Below are positions 46,318-57,502 of a stretch of DNA of 64,000 nt, piece by piece. The DNA is taken from NCBI RefSeq assembly GCF_000143415.4, contig NW_003314274.1:2325663-2389662 (forward strand), in the 5' to 3' direction. The first letter of the stretch is position 1. Each line of letters opens with the position of its first letter. The DNA comes from Selaginella moellendorffii (Eukaryota > Streptophyta > Lycopodiopsida > Selaginellales > Selaginellaceae). The notes under the pieces were generated by a model that saw only the letters and a list, made by a program, of their open reading frames with translations, was not told the origin of the DNA and ran no database searches. The position numbers were made by a program, and so were the translations under genes.

Positions 46318-47380
46318 TCACTGGACCGGGTTGGGAGGATTGAGAACTCCCTGCGATCCACAGTCGAGGTTGAGGCCCGGATCCACGTCCTTGTCGATGA
46401 TGTTGAGGAAATAGTTGTAGTGGGCGATCCGGTCCTCCATCTTTGGATCGCTGCCGTGGCCACACTCGTCGTCTCCAGCCATGATGTTGATCGTCATTCC
46501 AAATCCGGGGCTCCTGAACGACAGAGTGTCGTTCCTGGATGGCTTCCACTTGTTGACCATCACCTCGTGTGGAGATGGCTGCTTGGGCTTGACGGGAGTG
46601 ATCCACTTGAAGATCGCCGCCTGGAACGCCACTGTCGCGTTCTCGCTAACCATCTCTGGGTGATTCATGAGGTCGAGCTTGAGGTACTTTGCAGCGGGTC
46701 CATAGTTGTAGTTCCTGGCAAAACACAAGGAATAAGGAAAATCCCGGTTTTGGATCGAAGAACTTACCAGTAGAGTGGGAGAGCTCCTCGTCCATGGTAG
46801 CTGACACCTTTGGAGCAAGGATAGAGGAAACTATCCTCGCAGTAGATCTTTGGTGGACTAAGTTCTTCCTTGTAGCAAAGCCCCCACGCGTAAGGTCCCC
46901 CTTTAGCTGCCGAATAGCCACCTGAAATTTTCGCAAAGCAAAGCATTAGCCACGAGAGAAATTTAAAACTCTTCTCTAAGAGAGATCTAAGAAAGCGCTT
47001 GTTCTTCCCTGGAGCTCTAGCAGATCTAAGAACTTACAAGTCGTCTCATGGGCCACATGAGCTAGAAATGCCGCAATCTCCCTCTTCTGGACCGTCTCGC
47101 CGCCAGTGACCCCAAACCCCTCTTTCTCCATGGTTTTGGCGGCCGTGATGAACGAGTAGTGGTCATAGAATCCCTGCGCGTGCGTCTGCGGCTCATTCCT
47201 GTGATTGAACATCAAATCGAAGAGATCGCTGGTGAAGATCTCGGCCACCGTCTTGTTCTTGGGCTTGGCGGCGAGCGCTACATTGTCCCCCCCCTTGGCC
47301 GCGGCCAATCCCGCGAATCCCAGCACCACTAGCACCCCCAGGAGCGCAATGCAGGAGGAGGCCGCCATACCTCGATTCAT
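46318..47380 (-). CDS. GH19 chitinase-like protein (CTL group)
   Basis: Three exons on the minus strand: 47038-47380, 46768-46921, 46318-46714; 297 residues. A signal peptide covers about residues 1-28 (Met 5, MAASSCIAL, is an alternative start). The GH19 domain follows: FDLMFNHRN, GFYDHYSFITAA, VAHETTCGY, GPYAWGLCYKEE, YHGRGALPLYWNYNYGPAA and WKPSRNDTLS. Overall it is closest to Arabidopsis CTL1/CTL2 (POM1), apoplastic proteins needed for cellulose assembly, which lack the chitinase catalytic Glu. Here the first catalytic Glu (Glu112 in HETT) and a second Glu after AWGLCYK are both present, so hydrolysis may be retained. Telo-box about 20 bp upstream of the start. No chitin-binding domain. 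Confidence 0.9.
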
Positions 47381-47700
47381 CCCCTGCCCGATCGCTAGAA
47401 CCCTAGCTCTCCCAAGCCCTGGACTAGAATTTTTCTAGAGCGCCCTTCTTCGCTCCTCGCATTGTGTGACTTACCATCTACTGCATTGCAGGTGGGAAAA
47501 TGGACCCCTGGCCAGCCAAGCTAGCGCTTTCACGAATACAAACGTGCCACGTGTAAGATTCGGAATAATATTTGCCACCGGACGGCAGATGCTTTGTGGG
47601 TCCGAGGTCGAAGGTTCAAATCCCATCCCCAGTACGCGCCGACACGCGAATCTATTGATTCTCTCTTTCTTCCTCGTAGGGTTTAGGGTTCCAACGAGCA

Positions 47701-49429
47701 ATGGCGCCGAATCCTCGGTGCTACATGGACATCAGCATTGGAGGCGAGCTCGAGGGCCGGATCGTCGTGGAGCTCTTCGCGGATATTGTTCCGCGCACCG
47801 CCGAGAATTTCCGGGCGCTGTGCACTGGCGAGAAAGGCGTCGGTTCTTCCGGATATCCGCTCCATTACAAGGTATTTGTTGTCTCTCTATATTTCCTTTA
47901 TTGCATTTGCATTTTTCACTGCGAGAGTTTTATATGTTTTCCTCCAACTCTCATTCGGAGTTTTTCTTCTTAGATGATCTCTGTTTCTTCTCGATGAAAA
48001 ATCCTTCCGTTTCTTCACTTTTTCACTGACTTCTCTGCATTTTCATTGCGAGAATTTTATCTCTGTGTGAAGTTTTTCTTCATGCCTGTGTGAGATCATC
48101 TAGAAAAGTCATCTCCTTTTCTTCCAGCATCTCACTGACTTCTTCGTCTCTTTTGCAAACAGGGCGTGTCTTTTCACCGCGTCATCAAAGGCTTCATGAT
48201 CCAAGGCGGCGACTTCACCGCTGGCGACGGCACCGGCGGCGAATCCATCTACGGCCTCAAGTTCGACGACGAGAACTTCAAAGTGAAGCACGAGCGCAAG
48301 GGGCTGCTGTCCATGGCCAACTCGGGGCCCAACACCAACGGCTCCCAGTTCTTCATCACCACCGCTCGAGCCTCACATCTCGACGGCAAGCACGTCGTGT
48401 TTGGCAAAGTTCTCAAGGGAATGGGCGTGATTCGCAGCATGGAGCACGCTATAACGGACGACAAGGACCGGCCCGTGAATCCCCTGGTGGTGACCGAGTG
48501 TGGAGAGCTTCCGGAGGGAGCCGATGATGGAGTGTCGCTCTTCTGGAAGGACGGTGATATATTCCCGGACTGGCCAGCGGACTTGCCCGAGCAGCCAGAG
48601 GAGTCGGCCTGGTGGGTGTCGGCCGTGGAGACCGTCAAGAGCCTGGGAAACGATTGCTTCAAGGTGTGATTCGTTTCTTTCCTTTTGTTCGTTTGCATTC
48701 TATAGAGCTTTGGAACGTTATGTTTTTCTCCGTAGCGTGGCGACTACAAGATGGCGCTTCGCAAGTACAGAAAAGCCTTGAGATATTTGGACGTGTGCTG
48801 GGAAAAGGAAGAGATAGACGAAGGTTTGTCTCGCTCTTGTTTCGTTGGTTTCGAAAAAGCGTTCTTTTGCTTTGTTTTTGGCAGAGAAGAGTAACAATCT
48901 GCGGAGGATTAAGTCCTTGGTTCTCACCAACAGCGCTGTAAGTCTCTATCTTTCTCTTATCTTCCTGCTTGGCCTCACTCTTTTGGTGCTTCAGGCCTGC
49001 AAACTTAGAGTTGGCGATGCTCGGGGTGCTCTGGTAGACACGGAGTACGCCATGAACAATGGAGAACCCAATGTGAAGGCACTGTTTCGACAAGGCCAGG
49101 TGATTGTCACTGTATTTTTCTGCTTTTTCTAAGCTCTTCCTATTCTCTGTAGGCATACCTGGCTTTAAACGACCTGGAAGCAGCAGTGGCAAGCCTGAGC
49201 AAAGCTCAAGAGATCCAGCCCAACGATGGTAAGTTCGATCTTTGCTCGTTCTTCTTCCACTTCTAGAAGCCAATCGTTGTTTGACTGAGCAGCTGGTATC
49301 CGGAAAGAGCTCACAACAGCTAAGAACAAGGTAACGAAACGTTGTTGCTGGATCGATTACCTAGTGGTATTACAGATACTAGCGAGACGGGATCAGGAAC
49401 GCAAGGCCTACTCTAAAATGTTCCAGTGA
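47701..49429 (+). CDS. CYP40: Cyclophilin 40 (SQUINT), TPR-containing peptidyl-prolyl isomerase
   Basis: Eight exons: 47701-47871, 48163-48663, 48736-48823, 48885-48937, 48995-49099, 49153-49228, 49293-49330, 49376-49429; 361 residues, the family's usual size. The cyclophilin domain fills residues 1-172, with catalytic Arg63 in [16 protein letters not shown] and GSQFFITT; the cyclosporin-site Trp position reads [10 protein letters not shown], as in other CYP40s. A TPR domain follows ([30 protein letters not shown]). CYP40 is an Hsp90 co-chaperone; in Arabidopsis SQUINT supports AGO1 loading and so the miR156 phase change. A double telo-box (TAGGGTTTAGGGTT) lies 10-20 bp upstream of the ATG. 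The first intron (291 bp) is unusually long for this region. Confidence 0.95.
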
Positions 49430-49544
49430 GTACCTAGCCGGTGGAGGCGACCAAAGTTTTGTCTGCGTGGTAGCATGTGACAATGTGCACGGGCCGCTCA
49501 AAATTTGCTCCATTGTAAATGCTCTCCCCTCTCTCTTTCTCTCT

Positions 49545-51283
49545 TCAAGCAGTCGTTTTGCTCCGGATCGCGTTGAGATAGATCCGCTTTTCTTGCAGTC
49601 CAATGTCTGAGATTGTAAGCTTCTGCCGCAACGAACATGAAAATACTTGTCAAGCAAACATGACAAACCCATGATTTCACAAGCTTGACCTCTGCAGTTG
49701 CCATCAAAGTTCGTACATTGCTTGCGTAGAGCTTTGGATCTGCCTTCTCTTTGTCTGATGGACTGTAAACTGGCAATCTCGTAACCTCGAGGAAGTTGAT
49801 TGGCTGGCATAGTAACAAGAGAATGTGGCGTACCTGGAAAAAGGTGAAAAAAGTCAGAAAGGAGAATCGAAAGGAACAGCTTACCCCGGATATGGATTCC
49901 CAGGCCGGACTGAAACGAGTGTACGGGTATCTGAGCACAACGGGCAAGACTGGCGTCTGGCTTAGAAACGCACCCGTCTTGAACGGAAGGAGATGCTGTC
50001 CATTAGTGGTTGTCCCTTCTGCAAAGTCAAATTTGCTGTGCTATAGTGGTAGCGAGAAAAACTCTTGTGTTACCTGGAAAGAGAAGCATGATCTGAGCTC
50101 CTGGATCGCTGTGAGCAGCTCGAAGCCTCTCGCTGACGATTCCTGGAAAACGAAAGAAAAGGAAATCAAAAGCTTGCTTCGAATCTTCTTTGCTTCACTC
50201 ACCAGAGACTCCTTTGGTATCCGATGTCTTTGATTCTCTCTGGACGTAAACGCATCCCAAACACTTGCTGCGCAGCCAAACAATGCCAGTTAGACAAAAG
50301 GACATCACGTTTGTGTGAAGAAAGATCGCTCTACCTTATCAAGCCGACCAGAGGTAACTTGGCCACTGATTTCTTCGAGCCGGATGGAAGAAAAATTGCG
50401 TTAACCAGGCAAAGTACTACTATAGATGATTTCTTTTGCTACGAAAGAAGAATTCACCTTAGCAACGAAGCTCGGGAACGAAGCAGACATGTGGTAGAGG
50501 ATGTCCAAATAGGATACATGATTTGAAACGATCGCTCCTGGTGTATCTTCCGCCTGGCAAGAGAACTTGGATCATCAAAGAAAGAATTACCATAAACTTA
50601 GATCTTACAGCTATGTGCTCGTATCCATCCGGACCAACTTGCGCTGCCCCTTGCTGCAAGGACGCTGCCGAGGACGGCGATTCTTTCACCTTGATCCAGT
50701 AGAATCCCAGCACGAAGAGCATCACCCGCGCGAAGAACCTCCCCGAGGACGCGATGATCCAGCGCCGGAAGCCCCGCAGATACTCGTAGTTCTCCTGACC
50801 CTCCTCGTCCGATGGCGATCTAAACAGCGTGAAAATCCGGCAGATTGCGTAGTAGATGAGCAAGACCAGGAAGAGCAGCACGAATCGGAGAGGAACGATG
50901 GTAAGGAGCGCGGCAGCCAGCTTCGCCCTCTCGCCCCAGGGCAATGCGCCGCGGCCGAGGGCGCCATAGCAGTCGTCCCTCACATAGGCCGCATATTTCG
51001 ACTCCATCTCCTCCAAGCTCTCGATCTTGCTCGCCGCCGCTGCCCCTGCCGATTCTGGCGGCGCCGCAGCCGCCTCCGCCGATCCATTCGCCGCGGATTG
51101 GAGGAGAGGCGCTTCGTCTGCCCTGCTGCTGCCTCTATCATCCTCTTCTTCCACGGATTTCCCCTCGGCGACGCCATTCGCGGGATCGCTGGCCTTGTGA
51201 TCTTGGCCGCCGCCACTATCGATCATCTCCACTCTGGATTCTTCCTCGGTGGCCTTGGCGCCCATGAGCTCCATCTCCCTCAT
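49545..51283 (-). CDS. LPEAT1: Lysophosphatidylethanolamine acyltransferase 1 (LPEAT1)
   Basis: Eight exons on the minus strand: 50609-51283, 50458-50553, 50335-50372, 50203-50267, 50074-50142, 49885-50018, 49690-49833, 49545-49622; 432 residues. The acidic, Ser/Ala-rich N-terminus (about 100 residues) is longer than in Arabidopsis. Then come two hydrophobic helices (LLTIVPLRFVLLFLVLLIYY), the acyltransferase motif NHVSYLD (His237, Asp242) and the glycerol-binding motif FPEGTTTNG (about 313-321). These are the conserved motifs of the PlsC/LPLAT superfamily. The enzyme re-acylates lyso-PE at the ER. Similarity to AT1G80950 runs to the end (ISDIGLQEKRIY). Met 4 is an alternative start. Divergent from RAD51C with 40 bp between start codons. 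Confidence 0.93.
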
Positions 51284-51323
51284 ACTGTTTTTAGGGCATT
51301 TGCTTCTTTTGCCCTAAAGAAGT
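51284..51323. promoter_or_regulatory. 40-bp spacer between divergent LPEAT1 and RAD51C start codons
   Basis: Contains TTTAGGGC and GCCCTAAAG, an inverted pair of imperfect telo-box words about 15 bp apart, the only recognisable motif. Confidence 0.55.
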
Positions 51324-52834
51324 ATGGACGACGGTGGCAGCATTGCGCGGCTCGGCCTACCGCCATATCTCCGATCCAAGCTCCTCGCTTGCGGCTATTC
51401 TTCCATCGCGGATCTCCACGGCGCATCGCCTCTGGATCTCGCACGAGGTGTGTTTCTTGTGAGAAAATGCAGCCATGCTTGAGAATGTACATTTCCAGAC
51501 GCATCGATCTCTTCCGATGAGGCGCTCTCTGTTCTGCGGCGAATCGGAGCTACTCCAGCGCCTATTGCTGGTAAGAGAATTCGATTGGAGTCCCTGGAAT
51601 GAGTCTCTCGTTCTTTTTTTTCTCTCCCTCTTTTTCCACTCAGGAGCAAAGACTGCTTGGGATTTGATGTCGTTTGATCGATCCCGGAGCCGGATTGGAA
51701 CTGGCTGCAGTGGTTTGGATCGAGTTTTCGGCGGTGGAGTCGCCTCCAAGGAGCTGACGGAAATTTGTAAGGAGAAGAGTGTATAGAGACGAGAAAATCA
51801 CGATCCTTCTTCTCCAGGTGGTGCTCCGGGGATTGGAAAAACGCAGCTCGGGTATGGACCCACGCTTTTCATTCTAGATCACAGCGAGATCACTTCTAAA
51901 GTCTCTATTTTTTTTCTTTCTCACAGGATGCAGCTTGCTATAAACGTCCAACTCCCTCGATCTCTAGGTGGTCTCAATGGTCACGCTGTCTACATTGGTA
52001 CGTATGGAAATTCTTATCTCTTGGAAACAACTTTGCTACTGTGTGGAAGTTTTGTCTCTTCTTTTTTACGAGTGATAAGAATGAGAGAAAGCTTCGTATG
52101 TTCTAAAACACTAATCCTTTTTTTTGCTCGAGCAGACACGGAAGGCAGCTTTATGATGGAGAGAGTGCTCCAAATGGCTCAACGAAGTGCTCTTGTGACG
52201 CCAGATCAAAGCGTCGAGTCTCTCCTTTCGCACATTTTCTACTTCCGCGTCTTCGATTCCACCGAGCAGATCGCCACCATCAACAGCCTCAATAAGTTCC
52301 TGGAAGAACACAAGGAGGTACTATACCACTAGATTCCGTTTGCTCCTCCCGCTTCTACTTAAAACGATTTCTAGGTGAAACTCCTTGTCATCGACAGTGT
52401 CACATTTCACTTCCGCCAAGACTTCCACGATCTGGCTCTCCGGGCCCGGCTGCTCAACAGCATGGCTCAGAAGCTCATGGCATTGGCTCACCATCATGAA
52501 CTCGCGGTATGGCAATACTTTCTAGTCTTTGACAAGTTTTGCGATACGAATCACAGGTAGTTCTCGTGAACCAAGTGACAACCAAAGGCAATGGAGAAAT
52601 CAGGCCTGCTTTAGGTGAGCTAGATTTTCATTCATCGATTCAAAAGGTCTCGTTATTTGAGATTGATAGTTCCTTCTTTTCTTTCTTAAAGGTGAAAGCT
52701 GGTCTCATGCTTGTACAAACCGCGTGATCTTACGCTGGGAGGGAGGAAAACGCCAGGCTTGTATGTTCAAGTCCCCATCTCTTCCTCCAGCAAAATCCAG
52801 TTTCTCAATTACTACTAGAGGGATCGGAGAGTGA
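51324..52834 (+). CDS. RAD51C: RAD51C, RAD51 paralogue of homologous recombination
   Basis: Nine exons: 51324-51447, 51499-51570, 51644-51766, 51818-51851, 51927-51997, 52136-52317, 52375-52506, 52557-52614, 52692-52834; 312 residues. The N-terminal helix-hairpin-helix reads ARLGLPPYLRSKLLACGYSS. Walker A is GAPGIGKT (108-115), Walker B LLVIDS (205-210), and the family signatures YIDTEGSFMMER, VTFHFRQDFHDLALR and VNQVTTK are present. The protein forms complexes with XRCC3 and with RAD51B-RAD51D-XRCC2, and helps load RAD51 at double-strand breaks and in meiosis; nuclear. The C-terminus is slightly shorter than in Arabidopsis (ends SITTRGIGE). Its stop codon lies 8 bp from the convergent RPN13 stop. 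Confidence 0.95.
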
Positions 52835-52842
52835 CAAATCAC

Positions 52843-54467
52843 TCACTCGTCCATGTCATCCACGTCGCGCTGCGAATGGTCCCCAGCTTCCACCTGGTTT
52901 TGTATCGCTTCTAGAAACGATGCTACAGTGAAGTCACCTGTTGAAAAGCAATAAAATTTGTTTCTCAAGATCTACAAACAGTAAGAAAGTGAATCCACAC
53001 TCACACTGACTCGGATCAATGCCAAACTGTTGCAAATCCATTTGACCCGACCTGAGAGCCTGGATCATTGTCAAGTTGGTGAGAAACAAGCAAAAGAAGT
53101 TCAAAAAGTTTTTACTTACATGAGTGAACATGTCGAGCTGCTGACGAAACTGTGGGCTCTGCATTAAATCCGCGATGGCCTCGGGTGTCCATTTACCCTG
53201 CTTGGATAGATGCAAGTTGCTTCAGTCGTGGGGACCAAGGACCAGCAAAAGTATCGCATTACCTCGGGAAGATACTGAGACAGTCTCTCCTCCCATTGGT
53301 GGGAGTTTTCAAGCAGCGGGAGCACATGATCCGGTTTAAGAACGTCCGTCAGACTAGGCCCTGCAGAAGAGAGAATGAACGAAACCATGTATTTGTTTAT
53401 AGGAAAGGAAAACTCACCTGGATCTTGGAATGCTCTTGATGTCCCCCCTACAAGAAGGAAAAAGAAAAATCTCCATGAGTATAGCAGAGAATTAAGTTTT
53501 GCTCTACCGTGGCCATTCAGGCTCTGGCCGAGGTTTGCCAGTATCTGTTGTAGCTCGGCGAGCTGCACGGGAGGATTTCTGATGTTCTCGACCGCTCCTC
53601 CTCCGGACGGGGTGGCTTTCCCAGTATCGTCAGCAGTGCTGGCACAACCATCATCAGACGTGAAAGAGCAAACACAGAATCTCAGGACTTACTTGACAAT
53701 GTCACGCTCGATACTTTCCTCCACCGACGCATCCTCCACTACTAGGAAAGAACTTCAATGCAGTCATTGTCAAAGGAAACGACATACCCGGCTGATTGAT
53801 TTGGATGTTCACGGCGTCGCACAGCCTCTCGTCACCCGCAGGATTTGGCTCCTGGATGGAAGAAAAATGCGACACGAGAGCTTTAACAGCTGTAGAAGAA
53901 AATCTAGAAGCAGTTCTATCTACCTGGAGCCAGAAGAACATCTTTCTATCATCAGTCTTGAACTTTAGGATGTAAACTCGGCCATTGGATTGCTGGACCT
54001 ACACCATAGAAATCACACTGCCTAATAAGACCACCTAAACGATCGAGACTCGTGAAGGAAAATAAAAAATCAAGTTCTTACCTTCTCAAAGATTGCTTCA
54101 TCCGAGAAGACGATTTGATCCTATTGCATTGTCCATGTCAGACACAAAGAAGAGAGAAAAGAGAGAAAATCCAAATCACAGAGCTATGCTTACGTCCTCC
54201 ACAGCTCCCGACACGCGATCCTGCCACTGGACGTGCACAAGCCCGGCCTCGTCCTGAAAATTTCGATTGCGCGAGCTGAGAATCCACCGAAATTTCATCA
54301 AATCTTTACCCTGACGATGCAAAACAACCCCTTCCTTGGATCCGCGCGGACCTGGACTCCCTCCATCAGCATTTTGCCCGCCTTGAATACAAGCAACGTC
54401 TCCTGCACGAGCACACGCGAGCGCTGGTGAGAAGAACGCGACGCGACGAGCGCGAAGTGAGAACCAT
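52843..54467 (-). CDS. RPN13: RPN13, 26S proteasome ubiquitin receptor
   Basis: Exons on the minus strand: 54465-54467 (proposed), 54310-54402, 54194-54253, 54082-54120, 53924-53998, 53788-53851, 53693-53741, 53508-53638, 53418-53447, 53263-53360, 53120-53197, 53005-53059, 52843-52937; 289 residues. The PRU domain (about 1-110) has [41 protein letters not shown] and FFWLQEP. The DEUBAD domain (about 190-289) has [20 protein letters not shown] and [17 protein letters not shown]13 binds ubiquitin chains and the deubiquitinase UCH37 on the proteasome base. The start is the weak point: the first frame-compatible ATG is separated from exon 2 by a 62-bp intron directly after the ATG; the alternative is Met within exon 2 (KMLMEG), which would cut into the PRU domain. 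Telo-box at about 54522. Confidence 0.88.
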
Positions 54468-54546
54468 GGCGGAAGAGAGAAGAAGAGATTCCTTGGCCCG
54501 CCTCCTAGGGCTTTCTTAAACCCTAGTTCTTTATTTTGCGTCGCGT

Positions 54547-55743
54547 TTATATCACATAGCCGTAGTGCCGGAGGGCCTTCCTCACGAGGATGCCAACGAT
54601 GGCTATCGCCAGCCCAATCGCCAATGCCGTCAAGCCGAAATCGCTAGACTGCTGTACCGCTTGCTCTTCCGATCTCCTCGCTCGAATTCCAGCCGCGGGA
54701 ATCGCCGCTACTGCTGCTGCTGCTGCTGGTGGATTCACAGCGTCGATCGTTGCTGGAGCTGGAGCTATAAGAGCTGGCGCTGGAGCTAGAACTGGAGCTA
54801 GAGCTGGAGCTGGATCTAGAGCTGGAGCCGGAGCTAAATCTCGAGAAGCTGGAGATGGAGTAGTTTCCACTTCTACACCATTATTTTCTACCTCTTTGGC
54901 AGCGTCTTCCGGCGGTGGTTCTTTCGTGTCTGGCACGGGATGCGCTCTCTTCATCATCTCGACATGGATCTGGAAAACCATGGAAGTTATGGCGATTTGA
55001 TCGCTTCGAGGGCGATGAAAATAAATAAATGCTTGCCTCGTCGATCAGCTTCTGGCGCTCGGGAGTGCTAACTCTTGGAGCGGCATCGCGGGACTTGATC
55101 GCGAGAGCCCTCCTTTCTTCCTTGGTGTAGTCGAGGGATCCGATAGCTCCTTCTGGCTTTGTCGGCATAAAGGCGATGAGAGCTACCAGAGCAGTGCGAA
55201 CTACACGAAGAAAAAGAAAAGAAAAGCGTCAGTCCTTCTCACGCGATCGAATCGAAGGCAAAGTAAAGAACTGGAAAAAGCTTCACTCACCACTCCAAGA
55301 AGGCTGCCAAAACTCTGGATGATGCGCTGATATGCTCAAGCAAATCTTTGTTTTGGTCTCAAATCTTCCATTGGGCTGAGCGAGAGAGACATCGAGAGAT
55401 TATCGCCAAAACAATCGTCACAAGTAGCCACTCACCGTCAAAAGCACGAACTCTGGCGGCTTGAGCGGATACTCTGGAGGGAGCTGGATCCTGCCATGGT
55501 AAATTCCGCCCTCGAATTCGGTCTCTTTCGGACCCCGGATCGCGAATTGCCACTCAAAAATGTTGTCCTGCGACAGATCGAGAAGAAATCAAGAAGGAAA
55601 TCTGGAAGAAGAAGTCGATCGCTCACCTCCAGCGGCATGCTCACGTAGTCATCGTTGGGATTGTTCTGGAGCTCCTTCACCTCCTGCAAGATGCGCTTCA
55701 CGGCCGGATTGCGCACGTTGAAGCGCTCTCCCCCCTCAGCCAT
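54547..55743 (-). CDS. UBC32: UBC32-like ER-anchored ubiquitin-conjugating enzyme (UBE2J type)
   Basis: Five exons on the minus strand: 55627-55743, 55436-55567, 55291-55375, 55037-55200, 54547-54969; 306 residues. The E2 core occupies residues 1-160 with the UBE2J signature NPAVKRILQEVKE, the word NGRFETKTKICLSIS (active Cys about residue 95) and WQPSWSVRTAL. A long Ala/Pro-rich linker of APA repeats follows, then a single C-terminal membrane helix (about 280-298, LTALAIGLAIAIVGILV) and a short tail, so the enzyme is tail-anchored in the ER facing the cytosol. Arabidopsis UBC32 works in ER-associated degradation and brassinosteroid/salt responses. The fourth intron has a GC-AG donor (GAG|GCAAGC). 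Met at 55767 is a longer in-frame alternative. Divergent from L2HGDH. Confidence 0.94.
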
Positions 55744-55790
55744 AAAGAACCCTAAAATTTCCTCCAAGAGAGGAAAGTCTAGAACCCTAA
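55744..55790. promoter_or_regulatory. 47-bp spacer between divergent UBC32 and L2HGDH start codons
   Basis: Two telo-boxes (GAACCCTAAA) in the same orientation, at about 55747-55756 and 55780-55789. If the longer UBC32 frame is used the spacer is only 23 bp. Confidence 0.6.
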
Positions 55791-57480
55791 ATGCGACGAT
55801 GGGGTTCGATCCGGGCTCCCAGGGAGGCGGTGGAATGCGTCGTGATCGGCGCGGGCATCGTCGGGATGGCGATCGCGAGGCAGCTCGCCATCGCAGGGAA
55901 GAATGTCGTGGTTGTGGAAGCTGGATCCGCAGTAGGGACAGGCACCAGCTCCAGGAACAGTCAAGTAATCCATGCCGGGATCTACTATCCCGTTCGATCG
56001 CTCAAGGTTTGCTCGATTTGTCGCTTGAAATTCCAGCTCCGCGAATCTCTCGCTCTGTGCCACTGTCAGGCAGGCCGCTCTGTGCGTTCTAGGGAACAAG
56101 GCGATGTATTCCTACTGCCAGGAGCGATCCATTCCTTTCAAAAGATTGGGGAAGTTGATCGTGGCCACTTCGCTCCAGCAGGCGAAGACGCTACTTCGAT
56201 TGCAAGAGACTGGTGTTGCAAATGGCGCCGAGGATTTGCGGATGATCACAGCTGCTGAGGCGATGGCGATGGAGCCCGAGCTGAATTGCGTGAAAGCGCT
56301 GTGGTCGCCATCCACGGGAATTGTTGATAGTCACTCTTTAATGCTCTCACTCCAGGTATGTTCTTACTCCATTTTTTCTTCTCGCTTCTCTTGTTCTTCT
56401 TTAGTTCTACGTGATCTATTCATGCTTCGTAACTTCGTTGGTTGTCCAGAGCTTTTTAGTGATCTTATTCGTGAACTTTAGTTTTCCTTTCTCAAGCCTT
56501 TGTCTCTTCATGCTTCGAAACTTCTTTGGTTGTCCATAGCTTTCTAGAGAATCTTATGCGTGAACTCTGGTTTTTCTTTCTCAATCCTTTCTTTTTTTTC
56601 TTCTCTTCTATGTTCTTCGTTTTGTTTTTGCTTTGTGGATGCGACTAAACCGATTTTTCCCTTGAGCAGGCAGATGCCGAGGAGAAAGGCGTAGCACTCG
56701 CGCTCAACAGCACTGTTCTCGGTGGCACAGTTCGATCCGACGGAGGACTGGACATCGTCGTCCACGAGACAAGCAGCGCTGCAAACAAATCGGTTGACGA
56801 GCTCGTAAGCACAGCTGAGATGGTACTCTCCGCAAGCTATGTGATCAACTCCGCCGGCTTGCACGCAACAGCCATCGCTCGAAACATTGAAGGCTTGAGC
56901 AGCAGTAGCATTCCCGAGAACTACTTTGCCAAAGGGAACTACTTCGCCATTTCGTCCTCCAAGGCACCGTTCTCGCGCTTGATCTACCCGGTTCCCGAGG
57001 AAGGAGGTCTCGGAGTACACTTGACTATCGACCTTGGAGGTGCCACAAGATTTGGACCGGACGTTCAGTGGCTAAAACTTTCGACGACAAGCGTGACAAC
57101 CGAGTAAGTGACCACTTGTTATCGTTCGTTCATAACTTTGTTCCACAGGTTTGACTACAGTGTGGATCCAGCGAGAGCTCGCAGCTTCTACCCAGAGATT
57201 CGGAAATACTTCCCAGGACTTCCGGATGAAAGCTTGGTTCCAGATTACTCCGGAGTGCGTTCCAAGCTCTGTGGGCCTGGCCAGGGAGGAAGTGGCTGCT
57301 CCGACTTCATGATCCAAGTGAGTGAATCAAAGTTTCGTTTTTGGTTTCACGTTGGATCTATTTATTTCACAGGGAAAGAAGGATCATGGCATTCCAGGCC
57401 TCGTCCATCTATTCGGGATTGAGTCGCCGGGCCTGACCGCGTGTATGGAAATCGCCAAGCGAGTTTGCCAAATTCTTTAG
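55791..57480 (+). CDS. L2HGDH: L-2-hydroxyglutarate dehydrogenase (FAD-dependent)
   Basis: Five exons: 55791-56006, 56074-56355, 56670-57103, 57149-57317, 57373-57480; 402 residues. The FAD-binding Rossmann motif [14 protein letters not shown] is at residues 17-30, followed by VVVVEAG and [16 protein letters not shown], the DAO-family signature of this enzyme. The C-terminal [21 protein letters not shown] (shown in two parts: [11 protein letters not shown]) closes the FAD site. The enzyme oxidises L-2-hydroxyglutarate to 2-oxoglutarate in mitochondria, a metabolite-repair reaction. The N-terminus is short and basic ([11 protein letters not shown]), a minimal targeting signal at best. Intron 2 (314 bp) is long for this region and contains an internal imperfect direct repeat (about 56400-56470 and 56490-56550). 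Confidence 0.94.
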
Positions 57481-57502
57481 GCTGACACGTTGTGGCATGC
57501 CA

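Noticed and set aside
47560-47645. tRNA gene suggested by GGTTCAAATCCC
   Set aside because: The T-stem does not pair and no D-arm or matching acceptor strand is present upstream.
50567-51520. 317-codon + strand open frame over LPEAT1
   Set aside because: Antisense of the first LPEAT1 exon, no family resemblance.
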